From: Brevibacillus sp. DP1.3A
GTDB taxonomy: Bacteria; Bacillota; Bacilli; Brevibacillales; Brevibacillaceae
Direction: 5' to 3'
Assembly (NCBI RefSeq): GCF_013284245.2
Contig: NZ_CP085876.1
Span: 644,501-708,500, forward strand
Length of the DNA stretch: 64,000 nt
The notes below the pieces were generated by a model that was given only the letters and a program-made list of their open reading frames with translations, was not told the DNA's origin and made no database searches. This document shows positions 36,687 through 45,581 of the stretch, piece by piece. The first letter of the stretch is position 1. The number at the start of each line of letters is the position of its first letter. Made by a program: the position numbers and the translations under genes.

Positions 36687-36800
36687 GGATGATGAGGCGG
36701 AGTTACAGGCATTAGTGGAACTCTGCAAATGTGATACCCCTTTACGAGAAACTAGCGATTGACCAAATTGTTATATTAGTAATCTTGTTTGGAGGTATAT

Positions 36801-37481
36801 ATGAAGAAAATATCTATACATCAGAGCCAGTATATACCATGGGCACCGTACTTTAAAAAAATTGCAATGTCTGATGTTTTCGTTGTGATGGATAGTGTTC
36901 AATACCAAAAAAATGGTGTGCAAAATCGGAATAGAATAAGAGATAAAAACAGTGACTATTGGTTAACGATACCAATTACAGGGAATTTAACAGACGTAAT
37001 TTCTGAAAAGAGATTAGCGTCGGATAGATGGATGATGAAGCATTGGAAATCCATTCAAAGCGCATATCGCTCAGCACCAAAGTGGGAATTATATGCTGAT
37101 AAAATAGAGTTCCTTTATCAACAAAGTTATTCTACCTTATTTGAAGCAAATCAAGCTTTTTTTATTTTTTTGATGGATAGTTTGAAAATTAATACTCAGG
37201 TTGTCTTTTTATCAGAGCTTCAGGTTACTGGAGAGAAGTCGGACTTAGTTCTTAATATTTGTAAGGATCTGTGTGCAACGGAGTACATCAGTGGATACGG
37301 TTCGAAAAGCTACCTTAATGAAAATAAATTTATCGAATCTGGTGTTGAAATAAATTATCTTGAGTCAATATCTCCTGTTTACCCACAAGTCCAAGGAGAA
37401 TTTATTTCTGGATTGTCTATGATTGATATGCTACTAAATTCGCCTGAAGATTTAATTCAGGAGTACCTGTATTCTAATTAA
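36801..37481 (+). CDS. WbqC-like family protein
   Basis: This 226-residue protein starts at the ATG at 36801, 5 bp after GGAGG. It begins ISIHQSQYIPWAPYFKKIA, the hallmark of the WbqC family (conserved His-Gln-x-x-Tyr-x-Pro near the N-terminus), followed by VQYQKNGVQNRNRIR and YWLTIPI. The family occurs in O-antigen and surface-glycan loci; its biochemical role is not settled and it is often suggested to take part in sugar modification. Context suggests a part in building the flagellin glycan. Confidence 0.85.
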   Translation: MKKISIHQSQYIPWAPYFKKIAMSDVFVVMDSVQYQKNGVQNRNRIRDKNSDYWLTIPITGNLTDVISEKRLASDRWMMKHWKSIQSAYRSAPKWELYADKIEFLYQQSYSTLFEANQAFFIFLMDSLKINTQVVFLSELQVTGEKSDLVLNICKDLCATEYISGYGSKSYLNENKFIESGVEINYLESISPVYPQVQGEFISGLSMIDMLLNSPEDLIQEYLYSN

Positions 37482-37499
37482 AGATAGGGAGCGAAAGAA

Positions 37500-38162
37500 A
37501 TGGATGCTAGAGAGACAAATGTGAAATTGTGGGACGACATCTATAGTTCTTCAAGCAATGGAATGACTTATCCTAATGATATTTTGGTTAGAGTTTCACA
37601 TAGACTTTTAAATAATGAGAAACACAAGAAAGTATTAGATTATGGTTTTGGTGGAGGAGCCGATTTTATACACTTTTGCAAGAAAGGCTTCCAAGTATCT
37701 GGAGTAGAGATTAGTGAGAGTGCCATCGAAAAATTAACAAATAGATTGGAATCCATGGGGATCACTCCTGATCTAAAGTTATTAACGGACGGGAGAATTC
37801 CTTTTCCAGATAATTCATTCGATGTAGTTGTTGCTTGGCAAGTTTTATACTATAACGACTGGTCTGGTTTTTACGCTGCTATGAAAGAAATTAATAGGGT
37901 GCTTCGTAGTGGCGGAATATTTCTTGGAACGATGGGTGCGATAGGCGACTTTTCACATACCTATAGTCGTTCTTTGGGTAACAATTTATATGAATCTACT
38001 GTACCCGGTCAAGAAGGAGCAATCGTCATAATAGTAGATAAAGACGATCTCTCAAAATGCTTCCCTAATGAAAAGTTGACTATCGGTGAATTCGGATATG
38101 ATTTCGGCCAGTATCATGGTAAACATTGGATTGTGAGTTACGAAAAAGGTGCAGATCTATGA
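37500..38162 (+). CDS. Class I SAM-dependent methyltransferase
   Basis: This 220-residue protein has the SAM-binding motif VLDYGFGGGADFIHFC (motif I), GVEISESAIEKL (motif II) and FDVVVAWQVLYY (motif IV), all in the expected order of a Methyltransf_11-type fold. No membrane segment. It overlaps the next gene (a LegG-type epimerase) by 4 bp (ATGA). A likely task is O- or N-methylation of the nonulosonic-acid glycan, giving a modified legionaminic acid; the substrate is inferred only. Confidence 0.8.
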   Translation: MDARETNVKLWDDIYSSSSNGMTYPNDILVRVSHRLLNNEKHKKVLDYGFGGGADFIHFCKKGFQVSGVEISESAIEKLTNRLESMGITPDLKLLTDGRIPFPDNSFDVVVAWQVLYYNDWSGFYAAMKEINRVLRSGGIFLGTMGAIGDFSHTYSRSLGNNLYESTVPGQEGAIVIIVDKDDLSKCFPNEKLTIGEFGYDFGQYHGKHWIVSYEKGADL

Positions 38163-39331
38163 GTGGTAATAAAAAAATAAATATCCTTGCTCTTACTGGG
38201 ATTAGGTCTGAATATGACCTTTTGTATCCATTATTAAAAGGAATTGATAGTCATCCGGACTTCGATCTAGGTGTAATAGTTTCTGGTGCTCATTTGTCTC
38301 CTTTGCATGATTATTCAGTTCGACAGATAGATAAAGATGAATTTCGAGTAGTGGATCACATTGAAAACTTGCTGTACGCGGATTCATTTTCAAGTAAAGC
38401 AAAGTCTTCTGCCATATTAATGCAATCACTTGCACAGACTTTATTGCGTGTACAACCTGACTTATTGTTAATCCTTGGTGACCGAGAAGAAGCAATCATC
38501 GGATCTTTAACGGCGTCCTACATGAATATACCTGCAGTGCATATAGCTGGTGGTGATAACACAAGTCCAAACGGTGGGGATGTCGATGAACAAATTAGGC
38601 ATGCAACAACAAAACTAAGCCATGTTCATTTGACCATGATGGAAGAACATTCGGAGCGCATCAAAAAGCTCGGGGAAGAGTCTTGGCGGGTTTTTACTGT
38701 AGGCAGCCCAGGTATCGATCGCTTGCGGATGGAACCATCCCTAAGTGTGGAGGAGATAGCTAACCTTTTAGGAGAAGGTGTTAAAAAGGATTATATTGTG
38801 CTTATATATCATCCTTTGAGTTCAACGGTAGCCCAAGCTGCAGAAGAATTAAGATTATGCATTGAACAATGTATACAAACAGGCTTACACATTTTTATTG
38901 GGTCTCCAAACAGTGATCCTGGATACCAAGATATTGTACAAGTTTTGCAAGAGTATGCTCACCATCCTCAAGTATGTTTATATAAGAATTTAGCGCGTAA
39001 TATATTTGTAAATTTACTAAGAAATGCAAGATGCTTGGTTGGGAATTCTTCTTTGGCAATCCATGAGGCTCCGTATCTATGTTTACCATCAGTAAACGTC
39101 GGAGAGCGTCAAAAAGGAAGAATTGCTGGAAAGAACGTTCAATTTGTACCTGCTAATGAGGAGGATGTAAGAGGTGCGCTGCAAAAAGCACTCTACGACG
39201 TAGATTATAGAAATGAACTCGATAACGAGCAGTTTATATATGGTGATGGGTTTATGGTCGATAAAACATTGCAAATCTTGTTGTCACTTCCGTCTCGTGA
39301 AAAACTACTTGCGAAAAAAATAACCTATTAA
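38159..39331 (+). CDS. legG: Hydrolysing NDP-sugar 2-epimerase, LegG/NeuC type
   Basis: It encodes 390 residues from the ATG at 38159, which overlaps the methyltransferase stop. Family motifs: TGIRSEYDLLYPLL (start of the GT-B fold), GDREEAIIGSL, IAGGDNTSPNGGDVDEQIRHATTKLSH and YHPLSST. It releases the nucleotide and inverts C2, yielding 2,4-diacetamido-2,4,6-trideoxymannose for the LegI-type synthase. NeuC (UDP-GlcNAc) is the alternative; neighbours favour LegG. Confidence 0.85.
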   Translation: MSGNKKINILALTGIRSEYDLLYPLLKGIDSHPDFDLGVIVSGAHLSPLHDYSVRQIDKDEFRVVDHIENLLYADSFSSKAKSSAILMQSLAQTLLRVQPDLLLILGDREEAIIGSLTASYMNIPAVHIAGGDNTSPNGGDVDEQIRHATTKLSHVHLTMMEEHSERIKKLGEESWRVFTVGSPGIDRLRMEPSLSVEEIANLLGEGVKKDYIVLIYHPLSSTVAQAAEELRLCIEQCIQTGLHIFIGSPNSDPGYQDIVQVLQEYAHHPQVCLYKNLARNIFVNLLRNARCLVGNSSLAIHEAPYLCLPSVNVGERQKGRIAGKNVQFVPANEEDVRGALQKALYDVDYRNELDNEQFIYGDGFMVDKTLQILLSLPSREKLLAKKITY

Positions 39332-39353
39332 AGGAAAGAGGGGATAAGTGATT

Positions 39354-40022
39354 ATGAAAAAAGTGCTAGTTATTGCTCCTCATCCAGACGATGAAACGCT
39401 TGGTTGTGGGGGGACGTTGCTCAAACACATTGCTAATGAAGATGAAGTAAGTTGGCTCATTGTTACGGGAATGCACAGTAATCTTGGCCACACCGATGAG
39501 CAGATAGATCGGAGAGAGCGAGAAATAGAAAAAGTTAAAACAATGTACGGATTTAACAATGTATTTAACCTTAAGCTCCCTACGACTAATCTCGATACAA
39601 TCCCTATGCAGAGCATCGTCGCTCAGATTGGAACTGTAATAAATCAATTAGAACCGGAAATTATGTACTTACCTTATCGAGGAGATGTTCATACAGATCA
39701 TAAAGTAGTGTTTGATGCGGTAGTTTCATGCAGCAAATGGTTTCGATACAGTTCAGTAAAAAAGGTACTTGCTTATGAAACTTTGTCAGAGACTGACTTT
39801 GGTATTAATCCGGATAATAACGGGTTTCGACCTAACGTGTTTAGCGATATTACGCCGTATCTAGAGAAAAAGCTGGATATACTAAATGTTTTTCAGAGCG
39901 AAATGGGGGAGTTCCCTTTCCCACGGAGTAACCAGGCGGTACAGGCGCAAGCGAGGGTTCGGGGAGTAGCCGCAGGTTGCGAATCTGCAGAGGCATTTAT
40001 GTTGCTTAAGGAGATATTGTGA
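39354..40022 (+). CDS. PIG-L family deacetylase
   Basis: This 222-residue protein starts at the ATG at 39354 (a GTG 6 bp upstream is possible). The zinc site of the PIG-L/LmbE family is clear: APHPDDETLGCGG (His, Asp, Asp) and the second His region YRGDVHTDHKVVFDA. It removes an N-acetyl group from a GlcNAc-containing substrate. Such a deacetylase in a nonulosonic locus suggests that the C5 or C7 acetamido group is re-acylated with another group. It overlaps the following synthase gene by 4 bp. Confidence 0.85.
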   Translation: MKKVLVIAPHPDDETLGCGGTLLKHIANEDEVSWLIVTGMHSNLGHTDEQIDRREREIEKVKTMYGFNNVFNLKLPTTNLDTIPMQSIVAQIGTVINQLEPEIMYLPYRGDVHTDHKVVFDAVVSCSKWFRYSSVKKVLAYETLSETDFGINPDNNGFRPNVFSDITPYLEKKLDILNVFQSEMGEFPFPRSNQAVQAQARVRGVAAGCESAEAFMLLKEIL

Positions 40023-41098
40023 AAATGAACGCATACATCATTGCAGAAGCAGGAGTTAATCACAATGGTTCGTTAGAGTTGGCAGTTGAGTTAGTTAATG
40101 TTGCTTCCGCTGCAGGTGCAGACGCAGTGAAATTCCAAACCTTTAGAGCAGAAAATTTGGTGAGCAAATCTGCAAGAAAGGCAGATTATCAAAGGATTAA
40201 TACTGGTAATTCGGAATCCCAATTTGAGATGCTGAAAAAATTGGAATTGAGTCATCAAGAGCATCAAGTTTTAGTACAGCATTGTTTGGCAAAAAAAATA
40301 CAGTTTCTTTCGACCCCGTTTGATCATGTAAGCTCTGAATTTCTAATTAAAGAACTTGATGTACCAGTTATCAAAATATCTTCGGGAGATTTGACAAACG
40401 CTCCCCTCCTACTTCATGTCGCTCAATCAGGAAAACCAATTATTCTTTCAACGGGCATGAGTACGCTTGGTGAAATTGAATCCGCTTTAAGTGTATTAGC
40501 CTATGGGTACACTAGTTCCGTTGCTCCTGGTTCCATTAGTGAGTTCGATCTGGCCTACTTCACTGAGCAGGGTCAACAAATGTTGCAAAAAAATGTTACG
40601 TTGCTCCATTGCACAACAGAATATCCAACTCCTTTTTGTGATGTGAATCTTAAGGCTATGGATACCCTGAAAAATGCTTTTCACCTTAGAGTAGGATTAT
40701 CAGATCATACCAATGGCATTTCTGTTGCAATCGCTGCAGCAGCCAGAGGAGCAAGTGTAATTGAAAAGCATTTTACTCTAGATAAAGAATTTCCAGGTCC
40801 TGATCACAAGGCTTCGTTAAATCCAACAGAACTCTGTGCGTTGGTAAAGTCTATCCGCGAGGTGGAAGACGCATTAGGATCGGTAACTAAGATTCCTACG
40901 AGTTCGGAACGAAAAAACAAAGAAGTGGCCCAAAAAAGTCTTGTTGCAGCGCGAAATATAACAGCGGGAGAAATATTCACTGTTGAAAATTTAACCGTGA
41001 AACGTCCAGCAGGAGGAATATCTCCAATGCAATACTGGTCTTGGCTAGGAAAAAAAGCTGTCCGCTCTTATCAAGAGGACGAGATGATCAGAGAATGA
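40019..41098 (+). CDS. legI: Nonulosonic acid synthase, LegI/NeuB type
   Basis: This 359-residue enzyme starts at GTG (40019), 5 nt after AAGGAG; an ATG at 40025 is in frame. NeuB TIM-barrel motifs: IIAEAGVNHNGSLE, DAVKFQTFRAENL, KISSGDLTNAPLL, LSTGMSTLGEIE, LHCTTEYPTPF and GLSDHTNGI. The C-terminal SAF (antifreeze-like) domain is present from about residue 295. It condenses phosphoenolpyruvate with the 6-deoxy-diacetamido-mannose to form legionaminic acid. It overlaps the next gene by 4 bp. Which nonulosonic acid is made cannot be told from sequence alone, but LegB/LegC neighbours favour legionaminic acid. Confidence 0.9.
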   Translation: MKMNAYIIAEAGVNHNGSLELAVELVNVASAAGADAVKFQTFRAENLVSKSARKADYQRINTGNSESQFEMLKKLELSHQEHQVLVQHCLAKKIQFLSTPFDHVSSEFLIKELDVPVIKISSGDLTNAPLLLHVAQSGKPIILSTGMSTLGEIESALSVLAYGYTSSVAPGSISEFDLAYFTEQGQQMLQKNVTLLHCTTEYPTPFCDVNLKAMDTLKNAFHLRVGLSDHTNGISVAIAAAARGASVIEKHFTLDKEFPGPDHKASLNPTELCALVKSIREVEDALGSVTKIPTSSERKNKEVAQKSLVAARNITAGEIFTVENLTVKRPAGGISPMQYWSWLGKKAVRSYQEDEMIRE

Positions 41099-41727
41099 AA
41101 CTGCCAATTATCGTATTAGGTGGAGGAGGGCATTCGAAAGTGCTTATGAATACCCTCCTAATGACGAGCTTTGATGTTAAGGGATTTACAACGCCCGATT
41201 CAGAAGATCAAATGAAAATTATTTTTGGAGTAAAAAGATTGGGTACGGATGATATCATTCGAAGCTTTGACCCTACTCAATATAAATTGGTTAATGGAAT
41301 TGGTTCAATAGGATCACCGGGTATTCGAAAAGAACTCTTCTATTCTTTTAAAAATAATGGATATCAGTTTGAAAATGTCATCCATCCGTCTGCGATTCTA
41401 TCTAAAGATACGAGGCTACTAGAAGGGGTACAGGTAATGGCAGGTGTGATTATACAGCCAGGATGTATCGTCGGAGCTAACACGATTATTAATACAAGGG
41501 CTACGATTGAACACGATTGCCTTATAGGTGACAACGTTCATATATCTCCAGGGGCTATCATCTGTGGTGATGTAATTATAGGCGATAACGTACATGTCGG
41601 TGCAGGTGCTACGGTAATACAAGGTATACGTATCGGAAAGAACAGTATCATAGGTGCTGGTTCTGTAGTAACACGAAACGTTACAGAGGGTGTAAAAGTT
41701 GTTGGAGTTCCTGCAAAGGAGGTTTAG
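41095..41727 (+). CDS. legH: Sugar acetyltransferase, LegH/PglD type
   Basis: It encodes 210 residues from the ATG at 41095 overlapping the synthase stop. The N-terminal PglD-type domain begins IIVLGGGGHSKVL. From about residue 95 there are left-handed beta-helix hexapeptide repeats (IQPGCIVGANTIINTRA, IGDNVHVGAGATV), ending in the usual IIGAGSVVTRNV and VVGVPAK. It should N-acetylate the 4-amino group of the intermediate, or acylate the deacetylated position. Confidence 0.87.
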   Translation: MKLPIIVLGGGGHSKVLMNTLLMTSFDVKGFTTPDSEDQMKIIFGVKRLGTDDIIRSFDPTQYKLVNGIGSIGSPGIRKELFYSFKNNGYQFENVIHPSAILSKDTRLLEGVQVMAGVIIQPGCIVGANTIINTRATIEHDCLIGDNVHISPGAIICGDVIIGDNVHVGAGATVIQGIRIGKNSIIGAGSVVTRNVTEGVKVVGVPAKEV

Positions 41728-41729
41728 CC

Positions 41730-42779
41730 ATGTTAAATTGGGAAAAAATATTAGTTGCTCCTTCCACAGAAATTTTAAGGGCGCTTGAAATCATAGACTC
41801 AGGAGCAAAACAAATCGGAATTGTTGTAGATGATAATCGACGACTTCTAGGGACAATTACAGATGGTGATATTCGTAGGGGGCTGTTAAAAGGTAAAACA
41901 TTAAACGATCCAATTGAAAGTGTAATGAATCCATTCCCAATCGTGGCTTCTATTTATGATTCAAAAGAAAATATTCTGCAACTAATGAAATTTAAACAGT
42001 TACGGGCAATCCCCGTTCTTGACGAAGATGGCAGTGTCATTCAGGTTGAGACATTGGAAGAGTTAATGCAGCCGGAAAAGCGTGATAATATTGTCGTTTT
42101 AATGGCTGGAGGACTGGGTTCAAGGCTTAGACCTCTCACCGATGATTGTCCAAAGCCATTGTTAAAAGTGGGAGAACGGCCAGTTTTAGAAACGATCCTC
42201 ATGAATTTTATTGAATATGGATTCTATCACTTTTATATTTCTGTAAATTATAAGGCGGAGATGATTCGAGATTATTTTGGGGATGGCTCTCGCTGGGGGG
42301 TTCAAATTTCATACATCGAAGAAAATAAGAGATTAGGTACAGCAGGGGCGCTAAGTTTACTTCCTCTTCGCCCAACTAAACCTTTTTTTGTCATTAACGG
42401 TGACCTCTTAACGAAAATTAATTTTGAACAACTATTAGATTTTCATAATTCTTATCAATCGATAGGAACCATGTGTGTCCGGGAATTTAGCCAGCAAGTT
42501 CCATATGGTGTTGCTCTATTGGATCGGCAAAAGCTTATAGGTATTGAGGAAAAACCAATTCAGAAGTACTTTGTTAACGCGGGAATTTATCTATTAGATC
42601 CTACCACTTTAAACTATATTCCAAATAATGAATTCTATGATATGCCTACGTTATTTGATTGCTTAATTAAACAAAAATTATATACAACTGCTTTTCCAAT
42701 ACGAGAATATTGGCTGGACATTGGCCGATTATCTGACTTTGAACGAGCCAATATGGAATTTGCGGAGGTATTTGGATGA
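41730..42779 (+). CDS. ptmE: CBS-domain nucleotidyltransferase, PtmE type
   Basis: This 349-residue protein is a fusion: two CBS repeats (residues 1-115) followed by a GlmU/RmlA-type nucleotidyltransferase with VVLMAGGLGSRLRPLTDDCPK-like signature loop, FFVINGDLL (metal-binding Asp) and FVNAGIYLL. This layout is that of PtmE, the GlcN-1-phosphate guanylyltransferase that opens the GDP-linked legionaminic pathway in Campylobacter. Its presence suggests GDP rather than UDP intermediates here. CBS domains may bind adenosyl ligands for regulation. It overlaps the CMP-transferase gene by 4 bp. Confidence 0.86.
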   Translation: MLNWEKILVAPSTEILRALEIIDSGAKQIGIVVDDNRRLLGTITDGDIRRGLLKGKTLNDPIESVMNPFPIVASIYDSKENILQLMKFKQLRAIPVLDEDGSVIQVETLEELMQPEKRDNIVVLMAGGLGSRLRPLTDDCPKPLLKVGERPVLETILMNFIEYGFYHFYISVNYKAEMIRDYFGDGSRWGVQISYIEENKRLGTAGALSLLPLRPTKPFFVINGDLLTKINFEQLLDFHNSYQSIGTMCVREFSQQVPYGVALLDRQKLIGIEEKPIQKYFVNAGIYLLDPTTLNYIPNNEFYDMPTLFDCLIKQKLYTTAFPIREYWLDIGRLSDFERANMEFAEVFG

Positions 42780-43480
42780 TAGACAATAAAACTGTGCTGG
42801 CGATTATTCCTGCGCGCGGTGGATCGAAAGGAGTTCCGCGGAAGAACATTCGTGAATTGGCTGGAAAGCCTCTAATTGCTTGGACTATTGAAGCTGCGAA
42901 GAAGTCTAAGCATATAGATCGCTTAGTTGTTTCGACAGATGATGAGGAAATAGCAGAAGTAGCAAGGAAGTGGGGATGTGAAGTTCCCTTTATTCGTCCA
43001 TCTGCACTTGCTCAAGATGATACACCAGGTATTGACCCTATCCTCCACGCAATGGAGTTGTTGCCCGGCTTTGATTATATTGTATTGCTTCAACCTACGT
43101 CGCCGTTAAGGAATACAGATGATATCGATAGCTGTTTAGAGAAGTGTATAAATGAGAAGGCAAATGCGTGTGTATCCGTTACAGTGACTGACAAATCGCC
43201 ATTCTGGATGTATCAACTATCAGAAGAGGCTATGTTAGAACCAGTAATTGACTCGAAACAGCCAGTTTTGAGGAGACAGGATGCTCCAGATGTATATGTA
43301 TTAAACGGAGCAGTATATGTCGCATCGGCCAATTGGTTATACGGAACCCGATCTTTCTTGCAAAGTGAAACAATTGGTTTTGTAATGCCTAAAGAGCGCT
43401 CATACGATTTGGACACTCCTTTAGACTTTTTGATTATTGAAACAATATTGAAAAACGACATGCAAATTCAAAATAGCTAA
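42776..43480 (+). CDS. legF: CMP-nonulosonic acid cytidylyltransferase, LegF/NeuA type
   Basis: This 234-residue enzyme has the CMP-sugar synthetase motif AIIPARGGSKGVPRKNIREL, then VVSTDDEEIAEVA and LLQPTSPLRN. It should activate legionaminic acid with CTP to the CMP form used by the Maf transferase. It completes the pathway: PtmE, LegB, LegC, LegH, LegG, LegI and LegF are all represented between 34.5 and 43.5 kb. The tail FVMPKERSYDLDTPLDF is typical for this subgroup. Confidence 0.92.
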   Translation: MIDNKTVLAIIPARGGSKGVPRKNIRELAGKPLIAWTIEAAKKSKHIDRLVVSTDDEEIAEVARKWGCEVPFIRPSALAQDDTPGIDPILHAMELLPGFDYIVLLQPTSPLRNTDDIDSCLEKCINEKANACVSVTVTDKSPFWMYQLSEEAMLEPVIDSKQPVLRRQDAPDVYVLNGAVYVASANWLYGTRSFLQSETIGFVMPKERSYDLDTPLDFLIIETILKNDMQIQNS

Positions 43481-43498
43481 CGGAGAGGTGTCATCAAC

Positions 43499-45562
43499 AT
43501 GAAGCAAGAGATTAAAAGCTTAATCGGATACCTAAAAACACTAAATCGTAAAATCGAAGAATTATTACACCGTAGTCGCTTGGAAGAAGCCAAAGAAATG
43601 ATAGATGAATATGCTAAATACCTAAGAGATGCTGATTATTATTCTTTTTTAGCGTCATATAAATTGCAAATAGGTGAATTTAACGATGCACTCCAAATAT
43701 TAATAGAAGGTATTGGAAAGCATCCATTTCATTATGAAATGAATTATAACCTTGGAATTATTTATGAGACTAAAGAAGCGATAAAAAGCCTGAAGTATTA
43801 TACGTATGCTTGTAAATATGCTAGGGGACAAGAAGAGAAAGACAAAGCACTAGATAATATTCAAAGAGTCTCAGGGATGCTCTTAACAAATTCTAAAACT
43901 AATAACGAACAGATACATAGTGAGATTAAGCGTTGCCGAGATATTTTAAACGAGAAGGATGGGAGGGCGTTCCCACTTGATCAAAATGGCAAAAGTTTAA
44001 TAAGAAGCATTTTGCATGCAGGCACTGATGAAGAGTTATTGGTTAATATGTACAAATCTTTTAAAGTAACGGATGTTGATAATAGCACTGCGATGTATTT
44101 CAAGACAGAATTGTTCAAAGGAAAGAATAATCAAGGGGAGATAGATTTTAATCTAAAGAATCCTGCTATAGTTCCGATTTCCTTGATTGAACCATTTACA
44201 AAAGTCGATGTAACCGTCAACAATGAAAAATTCCAATTTGAAGAGGAACACTTTGTATACAACAGATACCACTATCTTAAATTGGACGAAGGGAACGTGA
44301 AGATTAAAACAAATAAAAATATCTTTGTGGGGAATCCCATTGAAGTTGCGGAGCAACCTAAACATCCAAAATTAGTACTAAAGATATTCATTGATGGATT
44401 AGCATTCAAGTTTTTAGAACAAAAAGGCATGGATCATCTCATGCCGAACACAAATAAATTCTTCAGGGATGGATTTATATCTACAAATTGCTATGCGACT
44501 AGCGAGTGGACTTTACCAAGTAAGGCTAGTATCAATACAGGCAAATATGCGACTAATCATAAGCTACTGCATCCAACATACAATTTTGCTTTCGAAAAAT
44601 TCAATGAGCTGTTACCAGGTTATTTAAAGAAAGCGGGCTATTTTACAACTAAAATATGTACGAACTGGAGAACTACCCCTTCATTTGGATACTATAAGGG
44701 TTTTGACCGAATCGTGTATCAAAACTTTTGTGGGGGCATGGATTGTGGAGAAGTCATAGCGGAAGCGATAGAGCATTTGGCGGCTTTTGAGAAGCATAAT
44801 AACTACGTGTCCATTTCACTTATGGATCTGCATAATGTACCTGATGAAATTGAAGATACGTTATATGGTCAAACGAATACAGATCTTAGGTATCGTATAG
44901 ATACCAAGAATAAAGGAGAAACATCTGTCTTAACAAAATACGATGAAAATAAAATTATTAAATACTATCAAGAAATCAAAAGAGTCGATGTGTTTCTTGG
45001 TACGCTATTTGATTATATTAGTAATAAATATACAAATGATGAAATTTTAGTGGTATTGCACTCGGATCACGGACAAACATTTTTAGAGAATGAGAAAGAG
45101 CAAGAGAGTAACATCTTACATGACAGTCGCCGGAAAATACCATTGATGATAAAAGGAAACCATGTTCCCAATTTGATGTCGGATGAAATTATGGAGGCAG
45201 TAGATATTTTACCGATCATTCTGGAGCTATGTGGAATTGAAATTCCCAAGCATATAGACGGCAAGTTACCGACGTCTTTTGGAGGGGAATCCAAAAGACA
45301 GTTTGCTATTACCCAAGTGCTCCATCCAAATCAGTCCTACAAGGCAGCTATTTCCGACGATTTACATTTATTTTATTTCGAAACAAAAGATAACGTAGGG
45401 GACGACTTGTCCATTAATGTTGAGAATTTCACAGTGGTTCTCATTAATAAAGAGACCCAAAATGACGATACAATATTATACGCAGAAAAAGTAAATCAAT
45501 ATGAGCAAGTCGTATTTGAACTAATAAAAGATTTTATCAGATGGGATAAAGAAGCTAATTAG
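43499..45562 (+). CDS. TPR-like/alkaline-phosphatase-superfamily (sulfatase-like) protein with Thr in the nucleophile position
   Basis: This 687-residue protein has two parts. Residues 1-130 form TPR-like helical repeats (LHRSRLEEAKEMIDEY, LASYKLQIGEFNDALQIL, NYNLGIIYETKEAIKSL). From about residue 290 there is a sulfatase-like domain. Metal-binding candidates are Asp299 in KIFIDGLAF and Asp523-His524 in VLHSDHGQTFLE. The nucleophile loop reads TLPSKASINTGKY, the same pattern as the sulfatase C-x-P-S-R-A-S-x-x-T-G, but with Thr338 in the Cys position. A Thr there is typical of phospho-transferring members such as phosphoglycerol or phosphoethanolamine transferases, not sulfatases. It has no signal peptide or membrane helix, so it appears cytoplasmic, unlike most transferases of this superfamily. 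Context suggests it adds or removes a phospho-substituent on the flagellin glycan. Confidence 0.75.
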   Translation: MKQEIKSLIGYLKTLNRKIEELLHRSRLEEAKEMIDEYAKYLRDADYYSFLASYKLQIGEFNDALQILIEGIGKHPFHYEMNYNLGIIYETKEAIKSLKYYTYACKYARGQEEKDKALDNIQRVSGMLLTNSKTNNEQIHSEIKRCRDILNEKDGRAFPLDQNGKSLIRSILHAGTDEELLVNMYKSFKVTDVDNSTAMYFKTELFKGKNNQGEIDFNLKNPAIVPISLIEPFTKVDVTVNNEKFQFEEEHFVYNRYHYLKLDEGNVKIKTNKNIFVGNPIEVAEQPKHPKLVLKIFIDGLAFKFLEQKGMDHLMPNTNKFFRDGFISTNCYATSEWTLPSKASINTGKYATNHKLLHPTYNFAFEKFNELLPGYLKKAGYFTTKICTNWRTTPSFGYYKGFDRIVYQNFCGGMDCGEVIAEAIEHLAAFEKHNNYVSISLMDLHNVPDEIEDTLYGQTNTDLRYRIDTKNKGETSVLTKYDENKIIKYYQEIKRVDVFLGTLFDYISNKYTNDEILVVLHSDHGQTFLENEKEQESNILHDSRRKIPLMIKGNHVPNLMSDEIMEAVDILPIILELCGIEIPKHIDGKLPTSFGGESKRQFAITQVLHPNQSYKAAISDDLHLFYFETKDNVGDDLSINVENFTVVLINKETQNDDTILYAEKVNQYEQVVFELIKDFIRWDKEAN

Positions 45563-45581
45563 TAGGAGACGGGGAAAGCAT

